Position numbers and translations under genes: made by a program. Of a DNA stretch of 64,000 nucleotides, positions 19,485 to 27,865 are shown piece by piece. The stretch covers positions 1,116,001-1,180,000 of the forward strand of contig NZ_CP012898.1 of the NCBI RefSeq assembly GCF_001310225.1. Reading direction: 5' to 3'. A model generated the notes under the pieces. It saw nothing but the letters and a program-made list of their open reading frames with translations, was not told the origin of the DNA and made no database searches. The DNA is from Pseudalgibacter alginicilyticus (lineage in GTDB: Bacteria; Bacteroidota; Bacteroidia; Flavobacteriales; Flavobacteriaceae). Within the stretch, counting starts at the first letter, position 1. Every line of letters begins with the position of its first letter.

Positions 19485-20237
19485 ATGATAAAGAATATAA
19501 AATCAACAAACAGGATAGTATGTCTAAAGAATTTAATAATTATAACATTATTATTCGTCTTAGGTTTTGTATTAATTAGGGAAAAATATGTAAGTAGGAT
19601 ATTTGACCGATTAACCAGAGAGAAATACATACATACTTATGACAAAAATATAAATTTTAAACGTGAATTAGAATTATACGAGAACTATAAGAAAAAAGGT
19701 AAAGTTGTTATGTTAGGAAACTCAATAACATATCAATGCAGATGGAATGAATTGTTACAAAGACATGATATAATAAATCAAGGCATTGGTGCAGATGTAA
19801 CAGACGGATTTTTACAAAGAATGAAGTATGTTTATAAAACGGAACCTAAAGTATGCTTCATAATGGGAGGAATAAATGACCTTTTCGGTAATATTAGTAG
19901 TATAAAAATTAACTATAACATTGAAAAAATTATAGATACACTACAATCAAAAAATATTGAACCCATTATTTACTCAATATTATTTGTATCAAAAAAATAT
20001 GAAGAAAATCATCCTACACTCAACATGAGAGTTAAAGAAACGAATAAGTTATTAAAGCAAACTTGCTTAAATAAAGGGATTGACTATATTGATTTAAATA
20101 AGTTCATGGGAAATGATGATTATTTAAGAGAAGAGTATTCGTATGATGGCCTACATATTAACGGGAAAGGTTATAAAAAATGGGGCGAAATAATTCTTCC
20201 TATAATTAAAAAAAAAGTGGACAAGGATACTATTTAA
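19485..20237 (+). CDS. Membrane-anchored SGNH/GDSL hydrolase (esterase)
   Basis: A 250-aa protein with one N-terminal membrane helix (about residues 15-31) and an SGNH hydrolase domain. Block I is VVMLGNSIT with Ser80 as nucleophile, block II is the Gly in NQGIGADVTDG, block III is GGIND with Asn131, and block V is DGLHINGKGY with Asp221 and His224. All catalytic elements are present. The family includes acyl and acetyl esterases; in a PUL context deacetylation of a sugar is plausible but not shown. It faces away from the PUL on the opposite strand and stands alone, so it may belong to the accessory island instead. The start gives a short basic N-terminus before the helix. Confidence 0.85.
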   Translation: MIKNIKSTNRIVCLKNLIIITLLFVLGFVLIREKYVSRIFDRLTREKYIHTYDKNINFKRELELYENYKKKGKVVMLGNSITYQCRWNELLQRHDIINQGIGADVTDGFLQRMKYVYKTEPKVCFIMGGINDLFGNISSIKINYNIEKIIDTLQSKNIEPIIYSILFVSKKYEENHPTLNMRVKETNKLLKQTCLNKGIDYIDLNKFMGNDDYLREEYSYDGLHINGKGYKKWGEIILPIIKKKVDKDTI

Positions 20238-20430
20238 AATTCTCTTTTTCTATACAAAATGTGTAAAAGAATAAAACTACTATTTGATTTATGTACTGAT
20301 TTTATAAGGTTGAAAAAAGCAAAAATTCAATAATCAAATCAATTTAATTGCACGTAAATTCTAAGCTTATAATGTCAGTTTAAATAACTCAAGCTTTTTA
20401 GAAATAAATAGATCACAGTGAAATACAAGA

Positions 20431-20463
20431 AACAAAAAAAGGCTTCAATTTCTTGAAACCTTT
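20431..20463 (-). terminator. Rho-independent terminator, related to the one at 40708-40740
   Basis: On the minus strand this reads AAAGGTTTCAAGAAATTGAAGCC followed by a T-run: an 11-bp stem with one G-T wobble and a GAAA loop. The 15 bases CAATTTCTTGAAACC (20446-20460) are repeated exactly at 40721-40735, in the same orientation, next to the tRNA-fMet fragment. Confidence 0.65.
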
Positions 20464-20512
20464 ATTACCATCAGTGACCTCGACAGGATTCAAACCAGAC
20501 TCACAATTCTTA
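20464..20512 (-). other. tRNA 3'-end-like remnant (possible decayed attachment site)
   Basis: The minus strand reads GTCTGGTTTGAATCCTGTC followed by GAGGTCACTG. It resembles a T-arm plus acceptor end but with mispaired stem positions. It sits immediately before the terminator at 20431-20463, the same order as the fMet fragment and terminator at 40708-40793. The rest of the 20238-20867 gap holds only this remnant and the palindrome at 20818-20841. Confidence 0.3.
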
Positions 20513-20817
20513 ATGTTTATAAGGGTTTTGAGATGTTGATAAATTTGAGGTGTTACAATAACGACCTTTTTAATTGAATTAATTTGCTGAAAATTATCTT
20601 TCACTCTAATATAAAAATACAAAATTCAAATGAAAATTGAGGGTAAAGAGCATCAAAAGTTATGATATTTTCTTAAAATGAAATTATTTGCTAGAGACTT
20701 TCAATGATATTATCATTTCACTATGTTGGAAATAGTTTTTAATACAACAACATAAATAAGTTGACCTGTAACAAATCATGATTTCTGTAATAATTTACTA
20801 TCTTAGTATTATAGTGT

Positions 20818-20841
20818 GAATATAGACAATTGTCTATATTC
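20818..20841. promoter_or_regulatory. 24-bp perfect palindrome upstream of the metallopeptidase gene
   Basis: The half-site GAATATAGACAA is followed at once by its exact complement TTGTCTATATTC, 26 bases before the ATG at 20868. A palindrome with no loop suits a dimeric repressor operator better than a terminator. No regulator gene lies next to it. Confidence 0.5.
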
Positions 20842-20867
20842 AATCTTGTTGTATACAATTATATAAA

Positions 20868-21860
20868 ATGAGTTACATAGAAGAAATTTCTGAAATTGTT
20901 CAAAAAAAACTCATTGTTAAGAATGAAATTTTTGATTACTTCGAAACACCTCTTGAAATACTTTGCAACAAAATATATTTGTACTACAAAAGACTAATCG
21001 AAAACAATTCAGATTTATATAATATTGAACCGAATTTCTTTTTCTTCAAAAACAATACAACTGTTAATGCTTCAGCTTACATAAAAGAAAAAAACACTTT
21101 AACAAGTATTAATATTGGAACAATTCAAAAACTAAAGAACACTTTTTTGGACAATGAAGAACTGACAGATGAAATTTTTGGTGAACCCATACAAACACTT
21201 AATCAAATTTTAATTGAAAAAGAAAGTTCTGTAATGGAATTCATGTACTATTCGTCAATAATTTTCTTGATAAATCATGAAATAGGTCATTTGATACAGA
21301 ATAATGGTGAATTAGAAAAACACATAAATGAATCAATTAATGAAGCAGAAGATTTCAATATTGAAAATCACATTTATGAAGTTGACTCGGATGTATTTGC
21401 TTCAATGAAACTTACTCAAGATATTCATCAAGTTTGGCTTAAATTCGATGACAAATATAAAACTGACGAATTTCTTTGTGATTTAATTTCTTTAGCATCA
21501 TCTGCAATTGGGATCTTTAAACTCTTTAATTTAGAAGCAGAAAAAGAAATTTATTACAAGGAGAAATCTCATCCACATATGGCAGTTAGGTTTCTTATTA
21601 TACAAGAAAATATAGTAAACTACATCTCTCACATTAGAAAATCAGAAATATCAGAAAAAAATAAGGATAAAATGATGATAAATTCATTTGCCATAATTGA
21701 CACTTTAAACAAATTTCACAAGGATTCATTTTTTGATAATTTCACAAAAACAGTTAATCAACATTCAGATGAGTTAGAAGAATACGGAATGTATTTAACC
21801 AAAGAAATAGCCGCAAATAAAAAATGTGCTTATTATAAAATGAAAGCCTTAGAAAAATAA
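20868..21860 (+). CDS. HExxH zinc metallopeptidase, unassigned family (Lit/U49-like features)
   Basis: A 330-aa soluble protein without signal peptide or membrane segment. The zinc motif is NHEIGHLIQ, with H137, E138 and H141. A candidate third ligand is Glu171 in HIYEVDSDVFAS, and a SHPHMAVRF segment (234-242) resembles the HP...R element downstream of the active site in several gluzincin-like and ImmA/Lit-like peptidases. The Lit (U49) peptidase of E. coli cleaves EF-Tu in response to phage T4, and the neighbourhood here is rich in defence-type genes, but the assignment to Lit is only a suggestion. The gene is flanked by an 11-bp perfect inverted repeat (TTGTTGTATAC at 20846-20856, complement at 21863-21873) and stands as a single-gene unit. 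Confidence 0.65.
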   Translation: MSYIEEISEIVQKKLIVKNEIFDYFETPLEILCNKIYLYYKRLIENNSDLYNIEPNFFFFKNNTTVNASAYIKEKNTLTSINIGTIQKLKNTFLDNEELTDEIFGEPIQTLNQILIEKESSVMEFMYYSSIIFLINHEIGHLIQNNGELEKHINESINEAEDFNIENHIYEVDSDVFASMKLTQDIHQVWLKFDDKYKTDEFLCDLISLASSAIGIFKLFNLEAEKEIYYKEKSHPHMAVRFLIIQENIVNYISHIRKSEISEKNKDKMMINSFAIIDTLNKFHKDSFFDNFTKTVNQHSDELEEYGMYLTKEIAANKKCAYYKMKALEK

Positions 21861-22041
21861 CAGTATACAACAAAGGTGGTTATAAGTAATTGCTAGTGCT
21901 CGAGTACTCTGAAAATCCTCTCTATATTTGCCTATGCGATTAATCATAAATTCACTATTTTAACACCAAATAAATAATGCTTTGTAAACATCCGAGCCTA
22001 ACACGTTACATGCAAAAACTAAAAAAAACATCATACTTTAA
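21861..22041. repeat. Intergenic unit A of a recurring accessory-gene spacer
   Basis: This non-coding spacer shares order and wording with the spacers at 22999-23161 and 26642-26770: an AATTG-containing start (TTATAAGTAATTGC), a TGAAAATCCTC segment (21910-21920), a TATTTGC segment (21925-21931), and an end CTAACACGTTACATGCAAAAACT just before the next gene. It begins with GTATACAACAA, the right arm of the inverted repeat flanking the metallopeptidase gene. It has no canonical integron attC core (GTTRRRY). Confidence 0.5.
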
Positions 22042-22998
22042 ATGAAAGACATTGAATTGATCAAAGTTTATGAAGAATCTTATAAAATACAGTTTGATGA
22101 TTTATTTAAGTCTTTGGATAAAATATACATAAATGCAGTTGACAAACAATACGCTATAAAATGCCAATTAGGAATAATTAACTTTGTCGGTGGGTTTATG
22201 GTCAATAGCGAGTTGGATAAAAAAATCATCAAATTATTTGACCATACAATGAAACTTGGAGGAAATATAAGTGACGTAATAAATACCATTCCAAACACAG
22301 TAAATTTTCACAAACAGGAAAAAGAATTAAAAACCAAAGACAATAATAATGACGTAACAATTGTATGGAAAAAAATTCTTGGAATACCATACAAAATCGA
22401 ACGAATAAATGCTGTTATTCAAGGGACTATAAGTTCAAATTTTGAACATCTTAAAGAGAAAAGTGAGATTGCAGAACATCTTGGAAAACAAAGAGCTGTA
22501 GTTGATCTTCTTGAGCAAATAAAAGTAAAATTCATTGGTAATGGTGGACTAATGGAACTTGACGAAAAAAATGGAGAAAATATTCTGCCTGTAAAATTTC
22601 AAACTTTAAATAATTTAAAAGAGTGCATAATTAGAAATGACTTAGCTGATTTTTTTAAAACTTTACAAAGTGTATTCGCTTCTCTTTCATACGATATGAA
22701 AATAACCGAAGGATATTTTCATAGCCATATTCATTTTTTATTGACTTTACTTGATTTTGATATTCATTCTGAGGTCGAAACTAACAGAGGCAGAATTGAT
22801 TCTGTTATTGAAACTGAAAATTACATTCATATTATAGAGTTCAAACAAAATGATTCGGAAATAGCTTTAGAACAAATATTGGAAAAAGAATATTATCAAA
22901 AATATTTAACGAAAAATAAAATCTTAATTTTAGTAGGAGTTGCAGTAGACAAAAGTCAACGTAATATCATCGATTGGAAAATGAAATCGTACGGATAA
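22042..22998 (+). CDS. PD-(D/E)XK nuclease-like protein (PDDEXK_9 type C-terminus, unknown N-terminus)
   Basis: A 318-aa cytoplasmic protein. The C-terminal 130 residues follow the PDDEXK_9 (DUF1703) pattern found at the end of Bacteroidota AAA-ATPase-like proteins: LADFFKTLQSVFASL, EGYFHSHIHFLLTLL, then the nuclease core GRIDSVIE (Asp253) and IIEFKQN (Glu266, Lys268), followed by YYQKYL. The usual N-terminal ATPase domain is missing. It is replaced by about 190 residues I do not recognise, mostly helical, with no P-loop. It could be a standalone effector nuclease or a protein lacking its sensor partner. It stands alone between intergenic units A and B. Confidence 0.65.
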   Translation: MKDIELIKVYEESYKIQFDDLFKSLDKIYINAVDKQYAIKCQLGIINFVGGFMVNSELDKKIIKLFDHTMKLGGNISDVINTIPNTVNFHKQEKELKTKDNNNDVTIVWKKILGIPYKIERINAVIQGTISSNFEHLKEKSEIAEHLGKQRAVVDLLEQIKVKFIGNGGLMELDEKNGENILPVKFQTLNNLKECIIRNDLADFFKTLQSVFASLSYDMKITEGYFHSHIHFLLTLLDFDIHSEVETNRGRIDSVIETENYIHIIEFKQNDSEIALEQILEKEYYQKYLTKNKILILVGVAVDKSQRNIIDWKMKSYG

Positions 22999-23161
22999 GT
23001 GCTGCAAGTAAGCCTTATGAAATTAATTGTTTGTTCGAGCTTGCTTACGAAAATCCTCGCTAATTTATTCGATTTTTATTTGCTAACTTTCGTGCTTTAC
23101 CTCGCACCTAATCATACATAAACACAATACCTGCAAACTAAAAAAAAGAAACTGCATCAAA
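22999..23161. repeat. Intergenic unit B of the recurring spacer
   Basis: Contains GAAATTAATTG, CTTACGAAAATCCTCG (23044-23059), TTTTATTTGCTAA (23074-23086) and an end AAACACAATACCTGCAAACTAAAAAAAA. The second and third blocks match unit C with one or no mismatches, although the two units are 3.6 kb apart and the genes between are unrelated. Confidence 0.55.
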
Positions 23162-26100
23162 ATGATAAACAGCTCAATCGAAGACGACCTACTTAGATAT
23201 ATTGATAAAATATACAACGAAGGTTTATTTAATAAGAATAACGAAAGAGTTAATGCAGAAGATATCTTTTGTCGTTTATTTAAGTTAATTTACAATTGGA
23301 GTGATTTAAAAAATCTTAATTATTCAGAACCAAATTCTGCAGGAATTGATATATATTCAGAACAAAAAGGAATTGCAATACAAATCACAACAATACAGAG
23401 TAGCGAACTAGATAAAATAGAAAAAACAGTAGAAAAAATTTTAAGACACCACGCAACTAAGAAGATAAAAGGTGTTATCTGTTTTTTTGTAAAAGATAAA
23501 AGAGCAATTAAAAATTTAAACGAGGAATCTTTATCCAAAAAATTTGGGAAAAAAATTAAAATACGAACTTCACTTGATTTAATAGGAGATATTAATAGAT
23601 TTAGTACTCCAGCTAAAAGAAAAAGAATTGAAGAAATTGTCAAACAAGAACTATCTCCAGAATTTAATGGATTAAGTAATCTTAACTCATTTAAACCATT
23701 TGACAAAGTAATAACATCTACGGAATATATTACTCCAGAAAATGCCATTTACTTCTCTGAATTTGAGAAAAATAAAATTAAAGAGATTGCCTTACTTTTC
23801 AATAAAAACAAGACTAAAGAATATTCTATACTCGGGAATCCTTGTAGCGGAAAATCAACCTTTACAAAAGCAATTGTTAGAAACTTAATCCCTTATTACA
23901 AGACCTATACTTTAGACCTATCAAATCCGGATTTAAATCACTCAAGAAGAGATTTAATGATGGAGCTAAATCAACTTTCGTTTTATCATTCAATTGTAAT
24001 ACTTGAAAATGTACACGATAACGTAAACTTATTTAAAGAGCTACGTCAAAAAATCGTGCTTTTTGAATGGATAAAAGGAATCTATATCTCGAGATATTAC
24101 AACTCTTTTAGAGAAGAAGACAAAAACTCAATTCTAAATGTTTTCAAAGATATATATCAATTTAGGTATAATCCGGATTTTGAATTTGAACAAAAGGTTT
24201 CAGGCATTATCGACAATAGAATTCGCCATTTAAAAAAAGAATATCCTGATTTTACTTGGTACAAAGGAGATTTTAAAACCATCTTAAAAAATACAGATAG
24301 CAATCTATTAAAATTAAATATTGCACTTGAAACCTGGATTTCATCAAACAAAAAAGGTAAAAACCTTAAACTTGACCAAGTTAACAATGACAATATTTAT
24401 TCCTACTTTTTTGATGCTCATAAGCTAAACGAATTCAATACTGAACTTCTATTTCTGTATTCTTATTTGTTCAGTCACGACATTTCATTTTTAAGAGTCA
24501 AAGGAAAAAACGAAGAGTTTACAAAACTTAAAGAAAAAGGAATTATTTTAAACTACACTACCAGTGATTATTACTATTTCCCTCATAAGGATTATGCAAG
24601 TTTAATCCATCTAACTTTAACTAAAGAAAAAGATTTAGAAACAACATATTTGATAGAATTGCTCATTAATTATCTTGACAAACACAAAACTGAATCAGAA
24701 TTAAATATCACCGAAATAGTAATTAAATTATATGCGTCAGCTCAATTTGAAATTGTAAAAGCACTATTAAATGAAGCAAAAGTTCTTGAGCTTATTTCAA
24801 TTAAATTCGATAGTAATATTAGAAATTATGAAGTATTTGAATTGCAAAAAATATTCTTCCACTCATTTGATATTTTGAACAACAAAAATCAATCGGCTTA
24901 TTACAATCTTTTTATAAAATATTACTCTAAAAGCAAACTTGAACTTTACTTATCAAAAGATTATTCTGTTTATAGCAATTTGCTTCAAATTGCTAATCAA
25001 TTAAACAAAGAGTTAGGAGGCATTATTAAAACTCTTCGACCAAACGAACAGGCAAATACTAATTCCATTACGGAATTAACAATGCGAATTAGCAAAAAAA
25101 AAGCAACTCCAGAAACCGTAAATAGAATTCTAAATTCTTTTCATTTTCCCGAATGGCTATCTATGATAGAAAAATTGCCTACTCTTTCAAGAATCACAAA
25201 TTCATTATCTGAATTAAATACTTCGCCTTTATCAAAAAAATTATTACTTGGAATTATTAGAAATTTAAATATTCAAAAACTTGTCAAAAAAGGGAATAGT
25301 TTAAAAACTGTTCAAATTGGCAAATCAATCAGAGAGTTAGAAAAAATTGATATTGCACTGGGTACAAACATTGCGAAAAAACTCCTTGACCAACTATCAT
25401 TGAATATTAATACATCTAATACAAATCTATCAGATTTTTCAAAAAGCTTATCTGATTTATCTTCCATTGCACCAGATTTAGTGAATTTAGAATTGAAAAA
25501 GAGTTTTGGTAATGGAACATTTCACAAATTACTTGAGAAAGAACAAAGCCTAAGTAATATTTCAGCTCGACTATTAGAACTAAACACTACAATTGACAGT
25601 GAAAAAGAGATTTTTCATGAAATAATAAATCAGTTTTTTATTTCTACCAGTTTCAAAAAACTATTAAATAGTGAACAGAACATAAATAGTTTGTTAATAT
25701 TCTATGAATTAGTAAAAAAGAACGAAATAGGAATTACCCAAATTAGTCAAAATGACATTTTATATATAACTAAAGAACAAATATTAAAGATTGATTTTGA
25801 CATAACAATTTTATCAAATCCTAAAGTATTAAACATTCAAGAATTAAAGGAGAAAGTAAAAAATGAAATATCAGCTGAATTATTAAATAAGGTTATATAC
25901 GGTTCCAAGTTTACTGTTATTGAATCTTTATTCCTTGTTTTGACAAGGGTTGACAAAGAAAAAACAGTAAACGCATTGAATATGTCAGATTTAAATATCT
26001 TTTGTAATTCAATGTGCCACAATGAACTTAATATTAGTCAATCAACCGAAGTTCTTAATAAGACAAAGAATAAAACATTTGTAAATGACAACTTGAATTC

Positions 26101-26641
26101 AAATCTATTTTGCAGTAATCTTTTAGATAAATACTTAACAATACAACGAGCAGACCAATATCAATACGGAAGATTGAATTTTGGAGATTACTTAAAGGCT
26201 TTTGACTATTCTCTAAAAATTGATTTCAAAATAGCAATAAAGCATTTTGAAAATGATTTTCTTAAAAAGCTAAAAATATCGAATAACAAAAATCTAACTA
26301 TTTCATCTTTGTTCCAATCATTGAGAAGAATAGAACAATTAACAGATAGTAAATACAATAAAGAAATCCGAGCATTTCTTAAACTATACAAAGCAAAATT
26401 CTTAACTGGAATTAAAAACGAGAATTTAGCAAAAACTACATCTGGACTTGTTGAATTAAGTAAATGTGATTTAAAAGATTTCGCAGACGAGTTACTTTAT
26501 GATTCAAAGAATGTTGTTTTAAATAAGATTAGGCAGTTGAATGGAGATAAAATTCTAAATGCAAAAATATTTCCTGATATTGAAAAGATAGCGATTGGAA
26601 AAGCAAAAATTCTACTGACGGAAATAAAAACCAGCAGGTAG
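23162..26641 (+). CDS. SMEK-type nuclease domain fused to a STAND-like NTPase with helical repeats
   Basis: A 1159-aa cytoplasmic protein. Residues 30-100 follow the SMEK domain pattern, a predicted PD-(D/E)XK-like fold: DIFCRLFKLIYNWSDLKNLN, then SAGIDIYSE (Asp63) and GIAIQITT, where the usual E-x-K is Q-x-T. A P-loop ATPase follows, with Walker A GNPCSGKS (225-232) and a Walker-B-like strand SIVILENVHD (277-286). The last 550 residues are repeated Leu/Ile-rich helices with recurring SDLSS/LSELN-type stretches. Effector, STAND ATPase and a long helical sensor is the layout of Avs-type and related antiphage proteins that recognise a phage protein directly. I infer an antiphage role. The gene is alone, flanked by units B and C, and very AT-rich. 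Confidence 0.7.
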   Translation: MINSSIEDDLLRYIDKIYNEGLFNKNNERVNAEDIFCRLFKLIYNWSDLKNLNYSEPNSAGIDIYSEQKGIAIQITTIQSSELDKIEKTVEKILRHHATKKIKGVICFFVKDKRAIKNLNEESLSKKFGKKIKIRTSLDLIGDINRFSTPAKRKRIEEIVKQELSPEFNGLSNLNSFKPFDKVITSTEYITPENAIYFSEFEKNKIKEIALLFNKNKTKEYSILGNPCSGKSTFTKAIVRNLIPYYKTYTLDLSNPDLNHSRRDLMMELNQLSFYHSIVILENVHDNVNLFKELRQKIVLFEWIKGIYISRYYNSFREEDKNSILNVFKDIYQFRYNPDFEFEQKVSGIIDNRIRHLKKEYPDFTWYKGDFKTILKNTDSNLLKLNIALETWISSNKKGKNLKLDQVNNDNIYSYFFDAHKLNEFNTELLFLYSYLFSHDISFLRVKGKNEEFTKLKEKGIILNYTTSDYYYFPHKDYASLIHLTLTKEKDLETTYLIELLINYLDKHKTESELNITEIVIKLYASAQFEIVKALLNEAKVLELISIKFDSNIRNYEVFELQKIFFHSFDILNNKNQSAYYNLFIKYYSKSKLELYLSKDYSVYSNLLQIANQLNKELGGIIKTLRPNEQANTNSITELTMRISKKKATPETVNRILNSFHFPEWLSMIEKLPTLSRITNSLSELNTSPLSKKLLLGIIRNLNIQKLVKKGNSLKTVQIGKSIRELEKIDIALGTNIAKKLLDQLSLNINTSNTNLSDFSKSLSDLSSIAPDLVNLELKKSFGNGTFHKLLEKEQSLSNISARLLELNTTIDSEKEIFHEIINQFFISTSFKKLLNSEQNINSLLIFYELVKKNEIGITQISQNDILYITKEQILKIDFDITILSNPKVLNIQELKEKVKNEISAELLNKVIYGSKFTVIESLFLVLTRVDKEKTVNALNMSDLNIFCNSMCHNELNISQSTEVLNKTKNKTFVNDNLNSNLFCSNLLDKYLTIQRADQYQYGRLNFGDYLKAFDYSLKIDFKIAIKHFENDFLKKLKISNNKNLTISSLFQSLRRIEQLTDSKYNKEIRAFLKLYKAKFLTGIKNENLAKTTSGLVELSKCDLKDFADELLYDSKNVVLNKIRQLNGDKILNAKIFPDIEKIAIGKAKILLTEIKTSR

Positions 26642-26770
26642 CATCGGTATAATTAATTGCTTGGTTCTGTCCTACTTACGAAAATACTCGTGTATTTTCT
26701 ATTCGGGTTTTATTTGCTAAATTAGGTTCTTAGACACTGAACAAACCATATACAAACACGTTACACAACA
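26642..26770. repeat. Intergenic unit C of the recurring spacer
   Basis: Contains TATAATTAATTGC, CTTACGAAAATACTCG (26675-26690), TTTTATTTGCTAA (26708-26720) and AAACACGTTACACAACA (26754-26770). It follows the SMEK-STAND gene; no plus-strand gene follows it. Confidence 0.55.
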
Positions 26771-27117
26771 TATTTTTATGATGGAAAAATAAGCGTGAAT
26801 AATTCGAAACACGCTATTGTCAAGGAATTCAGATTGACCAATTAGAATAAATTTAAAGTACCTAAAAAAATACGCTTGCCAACAAAGAAAGTGCTAAAAA
26901 AATGTTTTTTACCTTAATTTTTACCTTGCTAATTTCTTTTTGGTCATTTACAACAGTATAAATGATAAAAATAAGCGGGTATCATATCACAATTTAAAAC
27001 ACGAACCGACTTAATATCACCGATAAATATTAAAGGTCATCAGAGTATCTTACACTGCTCCCTTCCGGAGAAGAAAGACGTGTTCGACTCATATCTCAGA
27101 TTGACTAATGTTCTCAA
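26771..27117. other. Non-coding gap between the defence units and the HEPN cluster
   Basis: About 350 bases with no supported gene. It is AT-rich to about 27030, then a more GC-balanced stretch (CTCCCTTCCGGAGAAG near 27057-27072) continues to the stop of the next minus-strand gene. It may be the scar of a lost cassette or an element boundary. Confidence 0.4.
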
Positions 27118-27474
27118 TTAATCCTTATTCTTTGTCAACAAAAGTTTTTCAATACTATCATAGCTTGCCAACTGGGCATCTGGAAGAATGCTGTCCACCA
27201 AGTCCAATACAGTGGCTATAGTCAGATCCTTGGAACAATTTGACAGCCTAGGTGAAGCAAAATCGTTCTCACTATCCAATGCCAAAATACATGTTCTTAA
27301 CAAGCATGATATAATATAACGCAGTTCGCCATTGTCCGTGACCTCAAAAGTTACTTCCTGCATCAAAGGGCTGTCTTCACGCTTATAATATTTGCGTTCT
27401 CTGGGGTTTAATAATCTAAAGACTGTTTCCAGTTTTTCTTTATTCGTCATATCGTTAGTGTCTTCTGTTTTCAT
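27118..27474 (-). CDS. Small protein with the shared C-terminal domain of the HEPN cluster
   Basis: A 118-aa cytoplasmic protein of unknown function. Its C-terminal half (GELRYIISCLLRTCILALD, then TIATVLDLVDSILPDAQ) aligns with the second halves of the two genes upstream at 27489-27860 and 27866-28996. All three share a helical pattern of about 55 residues ending in a hydrophobic stretch with LIP/LLP/ILP. The three genes are 14 and 5 bp apart and must form one operon. No signal peptide or catalytic motif is visible. A role in a toxin-antitoxin or regulatory complex with the HEPN protein is possible but unproven. Confidence 0.6.
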   Translation of the reverse strand: MKTEDTNDMTNKEKLETVFRLLNPRERKYYKREDSPLMQEVTFEVTDNGELRYIISCLLRTCILALDSENDFASPRLSNCSKDLTIATVLDLVDSILPDAQLASYDSIEKLLLTKNKD

Positions 27475-27488
27475 TCTATTTTTAAATT

Positions 27489-27860
27489 TTAATTAACGTC
27501 CTCTTGGGTAAACATAAGTTTTCGCATTTTGTCTAGGTATATCCCTTCTTCTAATGGGATTAAGTTTTTCATAAACTCCAAAACCGTCCTTACATCAGAT
27601 TCTCTCTTTTTTATATCTAATGTTAAATCTTGTTGATCTTCTAAGGCTAGAATACACACATTAAGTGTCGATTTTATAGTGCAGAACAGTTCAAAATAAT
27701 CATAAACACGACAATAATTTAGGTAATAACCTTCTTGGACGCCTTCTATCTTTTTTAACAATACTAAGTTTTCAGCACTCAGTTTCTTAATCTTCTCTAA
27801 TTTTGATAAGGCCTCCTTTTTTGTTTGTTTCCCTTTCTTGTTTACTTTTTTATTTTTCAT
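27489..27860 (-). CDS. Small lysine-rich protein, second member of the HEPN cluster
   Basis: A 123-aa protein of unknown function. The first 28 residues are strongly basic (MKNKKVNKKGKQTKK), followed by an amphipathic helix and then the shared domain (FELFCTIKSTLNVCILALED, TVLEFMKNLIPLEEG). The ending IPLEEG is nearly the same as the LLPLEET at the end of the HEPN-like protein next door. It is 5 bp downstream of that gene. The basic N-terminus suggests RNA or DNA contact; this is inference only. Confidence 0.6.
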   Translation of the reverse strand: MKNKKVNKKGKQTKKEALSKLEKIKKLSAENLVLLKKIEGVQEGYYLNYCRVYDYFELFCTIKSTLNVCILALEDQQDLTLDIKKRESDVRTVLEFMKNLIPLEEGIYLDKMRKLMFTQEDVN

Positions 27861-27865
27861 GGTTT

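Noticed and set aside
20413-20622. 69-aa minus-strand open frame
   Set aside because: It reads through the tRNA-like remnant and the terminator, so its protein-like ending is a translation of RNA-gene-type sequence.
20846-26770. Interpretation of the spacers as true integron attC sites
   Set aside because: No GTTRRRY/RYYYAAC core pair and no integron integrase are present; kept only as a cassette-like observation.
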